56,155 nt of DNA from Pseudomonadota bacterium (GCA_024229515.1 JAAESI010000125.1:1-56155); one strand, 5' to 3'. Positions 47,380-56,055 are shown, counted from the first letter of the stretch. The notes: generated by a model from the sequence alone, not told the origin. Numbers and translations are program-made.

Positions 47380-48323
47380 CGTCCCCCTCCAGCAGCCGCC
47401 ATCGGCTGCGCAAAGCTCACGTTCCCCGAGGGCCGGGCAGCGGCCTCCGACTCATCCATCAACCGTCGCGCCAGCTTCCGCACGGCGTGTGCCCACGCCG
47501 AAGTGGGGTACGCAAACGCGGCGGGCTCCCGGGCTCGGACCGCGCGCATGACGCGGTCGTCGTAGGGGAGCATCCCGGCGAGACGGATCTCGACGGGGAG
47601 GAAACGCTCGACCACGGACACCAACTGGCCGTAGGTGCGCTTAGCATCCCGGGGGCCCTGAGTCATGTTCACGACGAGGTCGATCTGGTCGATCTTGTGG
47701 GCCTGGTACAGCACCTTGATGGCGGCGTAGGCGTCCTTGATGGCGGTCGGCTCCGGCGTGGTCACCAGCAGCAGCCGGTCGGCGGCGGCGCCGAACAGCA
47801 TGGGGTTCCGGCTCACGCCCGCGCCCGTGTCTACAAGGACGAACTGGTAGGCAACACCCACTCGCTTCACGGCGTCGATGACGGCGAGCTGCTCGGCGGG
47901 CTGAAGCTCGGCGCCGTTCCGGTCCGGGGCCGGCGCGGCGAGCATGTCGATCTGCGCGTCGCCGAGCATCGCCGAGGTGACGATCTCTTCGGGGGTGCGC
48001 TCACCCTTGAGGACGGCGCGGAGGTCGTTGTCGGGGCGAACGCCCAGCAGGATGTCGAGGTTGCCGCAGCCGACGTCGGCGTCGACCATCAGCGTGCGTC
48101 GGCCTTCCTGGCGGAGGATGACGGCCAGAGACGCGGCCAACTGGGACTTGCCCACGCCGCCCTTGCCGGACGTCACCGCGATCGTCGTCGGTCCGGCGGT
48201 CCGTCGCTTCACCACTGTTGCCACAGAAGCGGTCATCGTCTTGTGCTCCGTCTCGTGCCTGCTGCCGTCGTCCGCTTGGCGGAGGTCTGGCTTTGAAGTT
48301 TCGTATCGGCGGAAGCGGCTCAT
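47376..48323 (-). CDS. flhG: Flagellar number regulator FlhG (FleN/YlxH)
   Basis: 315 residues. MinD/ParA-type ATPase with deviant Walker A GKGGVGKS (residues 53-60), MVDADVGCGNLDILLG, VLVDTGAG and a C-terminal amphipathic region. The first 50 residues lack the DQAxxLR activator motif that FlhG uses to stimulate the FlhF GTPase. It overlaps the flhF stop by four bases (ATGA). A second ATG at 48234-48236 is possible but less likely given the overlap. ATPase motifs are intact. Confidence 0.9.
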   Translation of the reverse strand: MSRFRRYETSKPDLRQADDGSRHETEHKTMTASVATVVKRRTAGPTTIAVTSGKGGVGKSQLAASLAVILRQEGRRTLMVDADVGCGNLDILLGVRPDNDLRAVLKGERTPEEIVTSAMLGDAQIDMLAAPAPDRNGAELQPAEQLAVIDAVKRVGVAYQFVLVDTGAGVSRNPMLFGAAADRLLLVTTPEPTAIKDAYAAIKVLYQAHKIDQIDLVVNMTQGPRDAKRTYGQLVSVVERFLPVEIRLAGMLPYDDRVMRAVRAREPAAFAYPTSAWAHAVRKLARRLMDESEAAARPSGNVSFAQPMAAAGGGR

Positions 48324-49378
48324 CGCTTGAGTCCTTCCTTCGAATTAGTTCGCGCGGTCAGCCAGGTGATGACCTCGTCCCACCCCGCGGAGCGCGCCCC
48401 TTCACCCTCTCCGTCGGTCGATCCGGCGAAGAAGCTGGGCGCCATCGACGTCCGCAGCGTGGTCGCCAGAATCGTCCCCGGGTCGCCGACGCGGTCCAGC
48501 CACGTCCAGGCCGCGGCGGTGGCGCCGAGGGACTCCTGGGCGGCGAGGCTGCGCTCGGCCTCCCGCGCCGACCACGTGGCGGGCACCACGGCGTGGAGCG
48601 AGACCGACGGCCACGCCTTCTTGATGGACCGCAGGTAGCGGCCGAGGGCCTTGCGCTCGCCCTTGCGGTGCACGTCGATCCCCGGGAGGTCGATGAGCAC
48701 GGCGCTGACGTCCTGGTGCTCACCCGCGATGAGGTCGATCTCGTGGGGGTGGTTGGCGACGCGGTGGTCGACTCCCAGGGGCGCGAGCAGGCCCGGCATC
48801 GGCGTGACGGGGCGGGCGGGGAAGCCGGCCTCGAGCCAGACCACCCGGCCGGGCTGCTGGATGGCGGCGCGGGCGGCGAGCCCCCGCACGAGGCTGGTGC
48901 GACCGACGCCGCGACCGCCACCGAAGGCGACGGCGAGGGAGCCGGTCTCGGGATCGGGGAGCGGCTCGACGGGGCGGTGGTGGCGCTCGAGGTGGTCCTC
49001 GAGGCGGCGCCAGGCGTCCGCGCCGTCCCCGACGATGCTGCTGACGCGGGCGGCCAGGTCCGGCGGCAACTCAAGGCCTGAGAGCACGCGGGCGTAGCGG
49101 CTGGGCAGGCGGCCGGGGCCGGCGAGCAGGCGCAGGGGCATCAGGTCGTCGGGATCGACGTCGTCGCCTTCGCTGTCGTGCACGATCTCGACCTTCGCGG
49201 TGCGGGCCCCCGCCTCGAGGAAGCGGCGCAGCCCGCGCTGGCGCTCGCGGCCGGCGGTGACCTCGACGCGTCCGGCGAGGTGGCGCACATCGAGGATGAC
49301 GGCCCCCGCTCCGAGGGTGGCGCGGACGCGGCGGAAGGCGTCCTGCATCGTGGGTCCAGCGAAGGTCCTCGTCGTCAT
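48320..49378 (-). CDS. flhF: FlhF-like protein with degenerate GTPase motifs
   Basis: 352 residues. The N-terminal B domain (TFAGPTMQDAFRRVRATLGAGAVI) is typical of FlhF. The NG GTPase domain is recognisable in layout but its motifs are altered: P-loop GGGRGVGRT (residues 153-161, Arg160 replaces the essential Lys), DLPG at 230-233 in place of DTAG, and TWLD at 292-295 in place of TKxD. GTP binding or hydrolysis is doubtful. In other bacteria FlhF marks the pole for flagellar assembly. It sits 11 nt after flhA in an intact operon, so it is probably expressed and functional without normal turnover. Confidence 0.85.
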   Translation of the reverse strand: MTTRTFAGPTMQDAFRRVRATLGAGAVILDVRHLAGRVEVTAGRERQRGLRRFLEAGARTAKVEIVHDSEGDDVDPDDLMPLRLLAGPGRLPSRYARVLSGLELPPDLAARVSSIVGDGADAWRRLEDHLERHHRPVEPLPDPETGSLAVAFGGGRGVGRTSLVRGLAARAAIQQPGRVVWLEAGFPARPVTPMPGLLAPLGVDHRVANHPHEIDLIAGEHQDVSAVLIDLPGIDVHRKGERKALGRYLRSIKKAWPSVSLHAVVPATWSAREAERSLAAQESLGATAAAWTWLDRVGDPGTILATTLRTSMAPSFFAGSTDGEGEGARSAGWDEVITWLTARTNSKEGLKR

Positions 49379-49389
49379 GCTTGGATCTC

Positions 49390-51495
49390 CTACATCCCGA
49401 CCGTGCCGAGCCTCTTGAGGCGCGTGCGGTCGGTGAGTTCGTTGGGGCTGAGGACCGCGACCTGGGGGAGGACGCGCTCGGTGAGGCGGCGGACGGGTCC
49501 GCGGATGGCGGGGGCGGCCAGCAGCACGGGCATGACCTGGCCGGCGGCGTGGCGCTCGATCTCACCCGACAGCTTGCGGAGCAGATCGTTGGCGCGGACC
49601 GGGTCGAGCACGAGCTGCGCGGGGCTTCCGTCGGGGCTGCGGTGGATGCCGGACCGGATCATCTCCTCGGCGGTGCGGGACAGGCCGATGTAGTGGATGG
49701 TCCCGGCCTCGTCCTGGTGCTGCGACGCGATCTGGCGGCCGAGGGCCTGGCGCACACGCTCGGTGAGGAAGTCGGGGTCGGCGCTGCGGGGGGCGAAGTC
49801 GGCGAGGGTCTCGACGATGGTCAGCAGGTCGCGGCAGGAGACGCCTTCGCGGAGCAGGCCGCGCAGCACGGTCAGCACGGTGCCGAGGCTGAGCAGGTTG
49901 GGGATGAGGTCGTCGACGACGCGGGGGTGGGTCTTGCCGAGGCGGTCCATCATGTTCTGGACTTCCTGGCGGCCGAGGAACTCAGGGGCGTGCTTCTTGA
50001 TGACCTCGGACAGGTGGGTCGACAGCACGGTGACCGGGTCGACGACGGTGTAGCCGGCGGACTCGGCGCGGGGCTTGTCCTCGTCCTTGACCCACAGGGC
50101 GGGGAGGCCGAAGGCGGGCTCGGTGCCGGGGATGCCGGGGACGGAGTGGCCGGAGGTGCGGCCGCCGGGGTCGATGGCGAGCCAGTGGCCGGGGCGCAGT
50201 TCGCCGTTGGCGACCTCGGTGCCGCGCAGGAGGATGGAATAGATGGTCGGCTGAAGGCGGAGGTTGTCGCGCACCTGAATGGGGGGCACGACGATGCCGA
50301 GGGAGCGGGCGAACTGGCGGCGCAGGCGGGAGATGCGCTGCATGAGCTCGCCACCGCGGCGCTCGTCGACCAGGGCGATGAGGTCGAAGCCGACCTCCAT
50401 CTCGAGGGTCTCGACGGGGCGCAGCGGGTCTTCGAGCTCGGCGTCGACGGCGCCGGGATCGCTGAGATCGTCCGCGGCCTTCTTGGGTTGTTCGGCGGCG
50501 GTCTCCTGCTCGATCTTGCGGGCGAACCAGGCGAAGCCCGCGGTCATCCCCGAGATGGCGAGGAACGGCACCGTGAGGCCCTGCACGAAGGCGAACGGGA
50601 CCATGATTCCGGAGGCGACCCACAGGACGCGGGAGGAGCCCAGGAGCTGGGAGCCGATCTCGTCGTGGAGGGAGTCGCCGGAGCCGCTGACGCGGGTGAC
50701 GAGCATGCCGGCGGCGACGGAGATGACGAGGGCGGGGACCTGGGAGACGAGGCCGTCACCGATGGTCAGGATGGAGTAGGTCAGCGCGGCGTCGGCGGCG
50801 GTCATCTTGAGCTGCACGACACCGATGAACAGGCCGCCGATGAGGTTGATGCTCGTGATGAGGATGCCGGCGATGGCGTCGCCGCGGATGAACTTGGAGG
50901 CTCCGTCCATGGCGCCGTGGAAGTCGGCCTCGAGCGCGACGTCCTTGCGGCGTTGGCGGGCGGCGTCTTCGTCGATGAGGCCGGCGTTCAGATCGGCGTC
51001 GATCGCCATCTGCTTGCCGGGCATGGCGTCCAAGGTGAACCGGGCGGCGACCTCGGCGATGCGCCCGGCGCCCTTCGTGACGACGACGAAGTTGATGATG
51101 ATGAGGATCAAGAAGATGACGAGGCCGACGGCGAAGTTGCCGCCCGTCACGAAGTTGCCGAACGTCTGGATGATGTTGCCGGCCGCGGACGTGCCGGAGC
51201 CGCCGTTGGACAGCACCAGGCGCGTGGAGCTGATGTTCAAACTCAGCCTGAAGACGGTCGACATGAGCAGGAGCGTCGGGAAGACGCTGAACTCCATGGG
51301 CTCACGGACGTAGAAGCTGACGAGGAAGACGATGAGGCTCAGCGCGATGGAGACGGCGAGCAGGAAGTCGAGGATCGCGGGGTTGAGGGGGACAATGAGC
51401 AGCCCGAGCGTGCCGACCAGCACCGCCGCGATGACCACCTCTTTGGTGTTCGCGGCCAGTCGGGAGCCGAAGCTCGGGGTTCCACTCGTCGCCAT
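49390..51495 (-). CDS. flhA: Flagellar export gate protein FlhA
   Basis: 701 residues from the ATG at 51493-51495, with GGAGGA about 9 nt upstream. The 35 extra codons in the longer frame have no family match. The N-terminal half has about eight membrane helices and the FHIPEP-type loop (...FTLDAMPGKQMAIDADLNAG... with RxxxRxxADFHGAMDGASKF). The C-terminal half is the cytosolic ring domain that docks export chaperones. First gene of the flhA-flhF-flhG-fliA operon; a sigma-54-type promoter lies 89 nt upstream. Confidence 0.96.
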   Translation of the reverse strand: MATSGTPSFGSRLAANTKEVVIAAVLVGTLGLLIVPLNPAILDFLLAVSIALSLIVFLVSFYVREPMEFSVFPTLLLMSTVFRLSLNISSTRLVLSNGGSGTSAAGNIIQTFGNFVTGGNFAVGLVIFLILIIINFVVVTKGAGRIAEVAARFTLDAMPGKQMAIDADLNAGLIDEDAARQRRKDVALEADFHGAMDGASKFIRGDAIAGILITSINLIGGLFIGVVQLKMTAADAALTYSILTIGDGLVSQVPALVISVAAGMLVTRVSGSGDSLHDEIGSQLLGSSRVLWVASGIMVPFAFVQGLTVPFLAISGMTAGFAWFARKIEQETAAEQPKKAADDLSDPGAVDAELEDPLRPVETLEMEVGFDLIALVDERRGGELMQRISRLRRQFARSLGIVVPPIQVRDNLRLQPTIYSILLRGTEVANGELRPGHWLAIDPGGRTSGHSVPGIPGTEPAFGLPALWVKDEDKPRAESAGYTVVDPVTVLSTHLSEVIKKHAPEFLGRQEVQNMMDRLGKTHPRVVDDLIPNLLSLGTVLTVLRGLLREGVSCRDLLTIVETLADFAPRSADPDFLTERVRQALGRQIASQHQDEAGTIHYIGLSRTAEEMIRSGIHRSPDGSPAQLVLDPVRANDLLRKLSGEIERHAAGQVMPVLLAAPAIRGPVRRLTERVLPQVAVLSPNELTDRTRLKRLGTVGM

Positions 51496-51583
51496 CTTGA
51501 CGATTCCTCCGTCAGGGTCCTGACGCCTTGATGTCCGATTCGATGGACGTCGTTCGCGTGAGGTCTTGACGGAGGCATGACTC

Positions 51584-51599
51584 TGCGAGGGGTGTGCCA
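51584..51599 (-). promoter_or_regulatory. sigma-54-type promoter upstream of flhA
   Basis: On the minus strand TGGCACACCCCTCGCA fits the RpoN consensus with exact GG and GC at the required spacing. Predicted leader about 78 nt. Ten of the first eleven bases repeat the flgF site. Confidence 0.65.
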
Positions 51600-51640
51600 A
51601 CTCTTAGCGGAGTGGATGCAAGCCGCGCAGCGCCGGAGGC

Positions 51641-51768
51641 GCGTAGTTCCAAGGAAGCCCCGTGGATCGCCCGGCGGCCGAGATCACAAGCCGCGTTTGA
51701 GCGGCTGCCCGACTTCGTACATCTCCGCTGCCAACGCTCTGCCACCCCGAACCGCTCGAAGCTCCAAG
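51641..51768 (+). repeat. dispersed structured repeat, copy C (truncated by IS3)
   Basis: It aligns with copies A and B up to GCTCCAAG (51761-51768), after which the copies continue with AGCGGTGC... but this one stops exactly at the IS3 terminal repeat. Contains the hairpin AGCCGC-N6-GCGGCT (51690-51707). Lies directly upstream of the flhA sigma-54-type site. Confidence 0.75.
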
Positions 51769-51800
51769 TGACCTTGCCCCGGTTTCCCGGACCAGTTTGT

Positions 51801-52011
51801 TAGGTAGACCTGCTCGGCTGCGCCGCGCAGGTCTATTGGGGCTCTGCCCCTTGCCCCCGAGATTTATCGCTTTGTGGCCAACCGGATGGGGGAAGCCCCG
51901 GTTGGCCACTGTGTAGGGTCGAGCCACCTGTTCGGAGGACAGGGCTCTGTTGAGAAACAACCCGAGCGCCGTGGCAGGTGCCAGTACGGATGGGGTCGGA
52001 CCTTCGGGTCC
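51801..52011. other. highly structured non-coding tail of the IS3 element
   Basis: About 230 bp between the IS3 orfB stop and the terminal repeat, larger than usual for IS3. It holds AGACCTG/CAGGTCT (51806-51834), a perfect 12-bp stem GTGGCCAACCGG/CCGGTTGGCCAC (51874-51909), a GAGA tetraloop stem (51948-51959) and CGGACC-TTCG-GGTCC(G) with a TTCG loop (51997-52011). IS66 inserted on the 3' side of that last hairpin. No ORF. May be a structured RNA or a transposon regulatory end. Confidence 0.5.
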
Positions 52012-52096
52012 GTAAGCGTCCCGGTAGCCCCACCTATCTCGGCACGGGCGTCTCGGCGATTCTTCGCGGGTGCCCGCGCCTCTTTTCAGCTCGACG

Positions 52097-53764
52097 CTAC
52101 TCGGAGCCCTTCTCGGCGGCGGCTGGAGTCCCGGGGAGGAGCTCGTCGAGCCTGCTGTTCGGCCAGCCGCCGCCGAGCCGGTCGAGGGTCTGCGTCAGCC
52201 ACTCTCGGACGTTCCGCCCGTGCAACTTCGCGGTGACGATGCAGGTGAAGAGCACGGCGGTCGCTTCCGCTCCGACGTCACTTCCGCAGAACAGCCATCC
52301 GGCCCTGCCGACAGCCACGTGCCGAAGCGACCGCTCGCAGTCGTTGTTCGTCAGCGGAAGCCGGCCGTCCTCCAGGAAACGCTTCAGCGCCTCCCACTGA
52401 TTGGTGAGGTAGGTGATTGCGCGTCCGAGGGGCTCGGCGGGCGGCGCGTTCGGGCTCGTCTGACCGGCCCAGGAGGCAAGGTACTTCAGCAGCGTCCTGC
52501 TCTTGTGTGCCCGCAGCGTCCGTCGCTGTTCGTGGTCCATCGCCTTGCGGTCGGCCTCCCGCTCGATGCGGAACATGCGCTAGATCAGCTTGAGGGGTCG
52601 CGCGGCGCGGACATCGCCGGCGTCCTTCGCCTTGACGAAGTATCGGCGGGCGTGAGCCCAGCAGGCCACTTCGATGGCGGTCCCGCCCGCCGGTTCGTAA
52701 AGACGGTCGAAGCCGGCGTACGCGTCGGCCTGCATCCAGCCGATCCGCCCGCCGAGGAACGCCTCGGGTCCCTCAGCTTTCCAGTCGGGTGTGTACTGGT
52801 ACGCGGCCCACCGGGAATCACCCAGGCAGCTCCAAAGGTGCCCCCGTTTGCTGCCGCCCTCGACGCTCCGGTCCAAGACTGCCACGCCGGTATCGTCCAC
52901 CTGCAGAAGGTGGGATTGGAGCGCGATCTCGCGAATCCGACGCGCCACCGGCTGCAGCAGCACCGCCCCCCGCAACGCCCAGCCGTAGACCGTGCTGCGG
53001 GGGAGGTCGACCCCGAGCTGCTGCCACGACTGCACGAGGCGGTGGATGGGCATGTGCTCGAGGTACTTGCGGATCAGGACCTCGGACAGCAGCGCCGAGC
53101 TGGGGATTCCACCGTCCAAGGGTCGGGGCGGCGCGGGTGCGGTCGCAAACTGGCTGGGACGCTCGGCGTGGCAGCAGTCCAGGCAGGAGTACTTCGCCAT
53201 CCGGTTTTCGACGACCCGAAACTGTGCTGGGACGAAGTCGAGGATCTCGCTGATGTCATGGCCGACCAACTTGCGCTGAGCTCCGCAGGCTGGACACGGC
53301 TTCTCTTCGTCGGCCAGGTCGTGCTCGCAAACCTCCCGGGGCAGCTGCTCCGGGAGCTTGCGGCGGCGGGGGCGGCGCTTTGGCCCGTCGGGGATGAGGT
53401 CTTCGAGGCTCTCCCCATCATCGTCCTGCAGCAGCGCGTCGAGGGCTTCGTCTTCAGCGGCGAGCTCGGCGGCGGCTTCTTCAGACTGCTCGGCGAAGAG
53501 CTTGAGCTGGTCGGGACTCAGCTTCTCCGAGCCGCCGCGAGCGCGTCCCCGCCCCTGCAGCAGCTCGGCCAGCTCGGCGGCGAGCCGGTCGGTGTCCTTG
53601 TGCAGCGCTGCCACGGCGCTCATCAACAGGTCGAACACGTCCTGCGTCCGGCCCTGGTCCATCAGGTCGGAGGCGGCACTTCGGACGGTTTCCAGCGACT
53701 CGTTCGAGGGCGCGGCCACGGACGAGTCGCACTGTTGAGAGCTCGGACAAAGCCGGAATTGCAA
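52097..53764 (-). pseudogene. tnpC: IS66 transposase TnpC, interrupted by an in-frame amber codon
   Basis: The frame runs from about 53764 (TTG; GTG and ATG codons further in are alternatives) to 52097 with one TAG at 52580-52582. Upstream of it are the leucine-rich N-terminal helix, a zinc-finger-like CxxC (CPACGA...SCLDCC) and the DDE core (QVDDTGVAVLD, MQADAYAGFD, ACWAHARRYF). After it comes FRIEREADRKAMDHEQR and the C-terminal ...TNNDCERSLRHVAVGR...LFCGSD. The domain is continuous across the stop, so a single sense codon was lost in KLI[x]RMFRIE. Nonfunctional unless read through. Confidence 0.85.
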
Positions 53765-53795
53765 AGGAAACGCAAATCCAACTTGCGGCTGCGAA

Positions 53796-54167
53796 CTACA
53801 CCGCCAGCTTCACCTCGCGCGGTTTGTAGCGCTTGCGCTGTCGGGCTCCGCGCAGATCCAGTCCTTCCAGCATCAGCCCGAGCTGCCCGCCGTTGATAGT
53901 GACCTGCCGGGCACCCTCAGGCACGTCGACGGGGAAGTGGAAAGTGCCCTGCGAAAGCCTCTTTGCAAGGATTGCGTAGCCGGTGCGATCCCAGAAGATC
54001 GCCTTGAGCAGGTTGGCCCGCCGGTTTACGAAGACGAAGAGATGGCCCGAGGCCGGATCCATCTGGAGCTGACCGCGAACGGTGGCGGCGAGGCCGTGGA
54101 AGGACCGGCGCATGTCGACCGGCTGGGTGGCGACGTAGATTCGAACCGCGGCCGGCAGGGTCAGCAT
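53796..54167 (-). CDS. tnpB: IS66 accessory protein TnpB
   Basis: 123 residues. The PVDMRRSFHGLAATV, GHLFVFVNRRANLLKAIFWDRTGYAI (split) and TFHFP segments are the IS66 Orf2 (TnpB) signature. Needed together with TnpA and TnpC for transposition in studied IS66 elements. Overlaps tnpA by 7 nt. Intact. Confidence 0.92.
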   Translation of the reverse strand: MLTLPAAVRIYVATQPVDMRRSFHGLAATVRGQLQMDPASGHLFVFVNRRANLLKAIFWDRTGYAILAKRLSQGTFHFPVDVPEGARQVTINGGQLGLMLEGLDLRGARQRKRYKPREVKLAV

Positions 54168-54523
54168 CGAAGCACTGCGAGCAGCTCGGAGAGCGCATCA
54201 GCCTCGAAGATGGGGGGCACACGGACTGTGACGCCGTCGAACTCGATGGCGAACGGGTCCTGTTGGGCCGGCCGGACAGGCTCGGGTACGACCAGTTCGA
54301 CGAACGACGGCGGGCTCGGCCTGGACCGCGAAGCCCTCCTGGCGGGCGCCGCGATGGCGCCCAATCGGCGAAACCAGCGGACCAGCCGCTTCTGCTGCAC
54401 CCGGTGCAGCCGGCCGAACGCACGGATCGTGAGCTTGGATTCGCGCCAGGCGGTCAGGGCCTGCCGGGCATGGTGCTCCTCCCATCGAGCTGGGAAGATG
54501 GACGGGTCGAACGGGATCGTCAT
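54161..54523 (-). CDS. tnpA: IS66 accessory protein TnpA
   Basis: 120 residues. An N-terminal helix-turn-helix-like region (ARWEEHHARQALTAWRESKLTIRAFGRLH, split) is followed by a basic linker and a C-terminal beta segment (FVELVVPEP...VRVPPIFEADALSELLAVL), the layout of IS66 Orf1. Probably binds IS ends. First gene of the element; intact. Confidence 0.85.
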   Translation of the reverse strand: MTIPFDPSIFPARWEEHHARQALTAWRESKLTIRAFGRLHRVQQKRLVRWFRRLGAIAAPARRASRSRPSPPSFVELVVPEPVRPAQQDPFAIEFDGVTVRVPPIFEADALSELLAVLRC

Positions 54524-54623
54524 CGATGCCTCCTACGAGGGAGCGACCATCGTGCGATTGGCGAGGCGCGCCAAGGTGGGGCTGCCGGGACGCTTACTCG
54601 GGTCCGGCTCTTTCTACTCATCT

Positions 54624-55664
54624 TCATGCGGCGAAGGCCACGGTGCGGTGCGCGGCCTCGAACTCGATCGGGCTGAGCTGCCCGAGGGTCGAGTGGCGGC
54701 GGCGCTGGTTGTAGAAGCCGTGGATGTAGTCGCCGACCGCGATGCGAGCGGCGACCTCGTTGTCCCAGACCTCCTCCTGCTGCAGCACGAGCTCCTGCTC
54801 AAGCGTTCCGAAGAAGGACTCCGCGACGGCGTTGTCCCAGCAGTTGCCCTTGCGGCTCATCGACAGCGTGGCGCCGAAGCCGGCGAGGGCTGCCTGGTAG
54901 TCGTCGCTGGTGTACTGCGATCCGCGGTCGCTGTGGTGGAGCAGGCCCGCGCCCGGCTGACGCGTAGCGACGGCGCGCGCCAGCGCCTGCAGGCACAGCT
55001 CCGTTTGCATGTGCTTCTGCAACGACCAGCCCACGACCTTGCGGCTGAACAGGTCGAGCAGCACCGCCAGGTACACCCAGCCCGCTTTCGTCGGCAGGTA
55101 CGTGATGTCGCCCACCCAGGCCTTGTTCGGAGCCACGACTGTGAACTTCCGGTCGAGCAGGTTCTCCGCCACCCGATCGTCGTGGTCCGAGTCCGTCGTC
55201 GTTGGCCGGTAGCGCCGTTTCGGCGTCCCGGCCAGCCCCTGCTCCCGCATGAGCCGAGCGACGCGCTCCTTGCCTACTTGGTGGCCCTCGGCGCGTAGGT
55301 CCACGAGCACCCGGGGGACTCCGTACGTCCCGCGGCTCCGTCAGTGGATCGCCTTGATGTGAACCGAGAGCGCTGCGTCCGCTGCGGCCCTCTCCGTCGT
55401 TCTCGCCTTCTTCCAGTCGTAGTACGCCGAGCGCGCTACGTGCAGTGCTCGGCAGATGATGCGCACCGACCAGATCGCCTTCTCCGCGTCGATGAACCGG
55501 TAGGCGGTCACAGGCTCTCCTTCGCGAAGAAGGCTGCGGCTTTTTTTAGAATCTCGCGCTCCGTCCGCAGGACCTTGACCTGCTTGCGAAGCTGCTTGAG
55601 TTCGGCCCGCTCCTCCACCGTCAGCGCTCCAGGCTGCTGGTCGCGCTCTGCCACCTGCACCCAC
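54624..55664 (-). pseudogene. IS3-family transposase OrfB, interrupted by an in-frame opal codon
   Basis: Two pieces in one frame, 55664-55341 and 55337-54624, separated by TGA at 55341-55343 (IH[x]RSRGTYGVPR). The retroviral-integrase-type core is intact: GDITYL (D), HSDRGSQYTS (D), NAVAESFFGTLEQE (E), WDNEV and YNQRRRHSTLG. OrfB would normally be made as an OrfAB fusion by -1 slippage on the A7 run. One base change restores the frame. Confidence 0.85.
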
Positions 55665-55798
55665 CGGCCCAGCACGCTCTCGGCGACCCCGAGGTCACGA
55701 GCGGCCTGGGCGCGGCTCAGACCCTGCTCCAGCACGAGTTTCGCTGCCTCGGCCTTGAACTCAGGGGTGTACTGCTTCCTCGTCTTCTTCGTCGACAT
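55508..55798 (-). CDS. IS3-family OrfA (HTH protein) with A7 frameshift site
   Basis: 96 residues. An N-terminal helix-turn-helix (YTPEFKAEAAKLVLEQGLSRAQAARDLGVAESVLGRWV, split) and a C-terminal leucine zipper (ELKQLRKQVKVLRTEREILKK). The codons CTA AAA AAA (T7 on plus at 55541-55547) form a classic -1 slippery site leading into orfB. Binds terminal repeats and limits transposition. Confidence 0.9.
   Translation of the reverse strand: MSTKKTRKQYTPEFKAEAAKLVLEQGLSRAQAARDLGVAESVLGRWVQVAERDQQPGALTVEERAELKQLRKQVKVLRTEREILKKAAAFFAKESL
55541..55547 (-). promoter_or_regulatory. programmed -1 frameshift site (A7)
   Basis: AAAAAAA on the minus strand in the overlap of orfA and orfB, at the position used by IS3 elements to make the OrfAB transposase. 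Confidence 0.75.
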
Positions 55799-55850
55799 CG
55801 GTCCTCCCGGACTTGCTTATCATGTGGTCTGGGAAACCAGGGGAGGGTCA

Positions 55851-55992
55851 AGGGTCCCCGATACGCCTGGATAGGCAGGCGCTTCGGCGAGGCTCGCCGC
55901 GAGGGTCCCGGTTACGCCTGGATAGGCAGGCGCCTCGGCGAGGCTCGCCGCGAGGGTCCCGGTTACGCCTGGATAAGCAGGCGCTTCGGCGA
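55851..55992. repeat. three 51-bp tandem repeats next to the IS3 end
   Basis: Copies at 55851-55901, 55902-55952 and 55953 to about 55992 (last one partial). Each contains GTTACGCCTGGATAGGCAGG or a variant and the palindrome GGCGAGGCTCGCC. 51 bp is 17 codons, and a minus-strand frame reads the unit AEAPAYPGVTGTLAASL. The first copy starts exactly at the IS3 boundary. Confidence 0.85.
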
Positions 55993-56055
55993 CCCTCGGC
56001 CGCCGCCACCACCGCCGCCGACTAAACGCCCGATCATGATTCTGACGCCCCACAC

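Larger units (their letters stand above)
52012..54597 (-). mobile_element. IS66-family element with 8-bp target duplication
   Basis: 2586 bp. Terminal repeats begin GTAAGCGTCCCGG at both ends (52012 forward; 54597 reverse) and extend to about 23 bp with one mismatch. The exact 8-bp duplication TCGGGTCC flanks it at 52004-52011 and 54598-54605, the size typical of IS66. It carries tnpA, tnpB and an interrupted tnpC. Confidence 0.92.
51769..55850 (-). mobile_element. IS3-family element, interrupted by IS66
   Basis: Ends are 26-bp imperfect terminal repeats, 22 of 26 matching. The left starts TGACCTTGCCCC (51769) and the right, read on the minus strand, starts TGACCCTCCCCT (55850); both share GGTTTCCC and GACCA. 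Removing IS66 and one target copy leaves 1488 bp, within the IS3 size range. orfA and orfB are present with an A7 frameshift site. Flanking target duplications do not match (left AAG, right AGG), so an outer end may have rearranged. Confidence 0.75.

Noticed and set aside
51801..52011. Group II intron or retron RNA
   Set aside because: No reverse transcriptase nearby and no recognisable domain V or GTGCG start; hairpins alone do not support either.
55851..55992. CRISPR-like array
   Set aside because: Units are contiguous 51-bp tandem repeats with no variable spacers.
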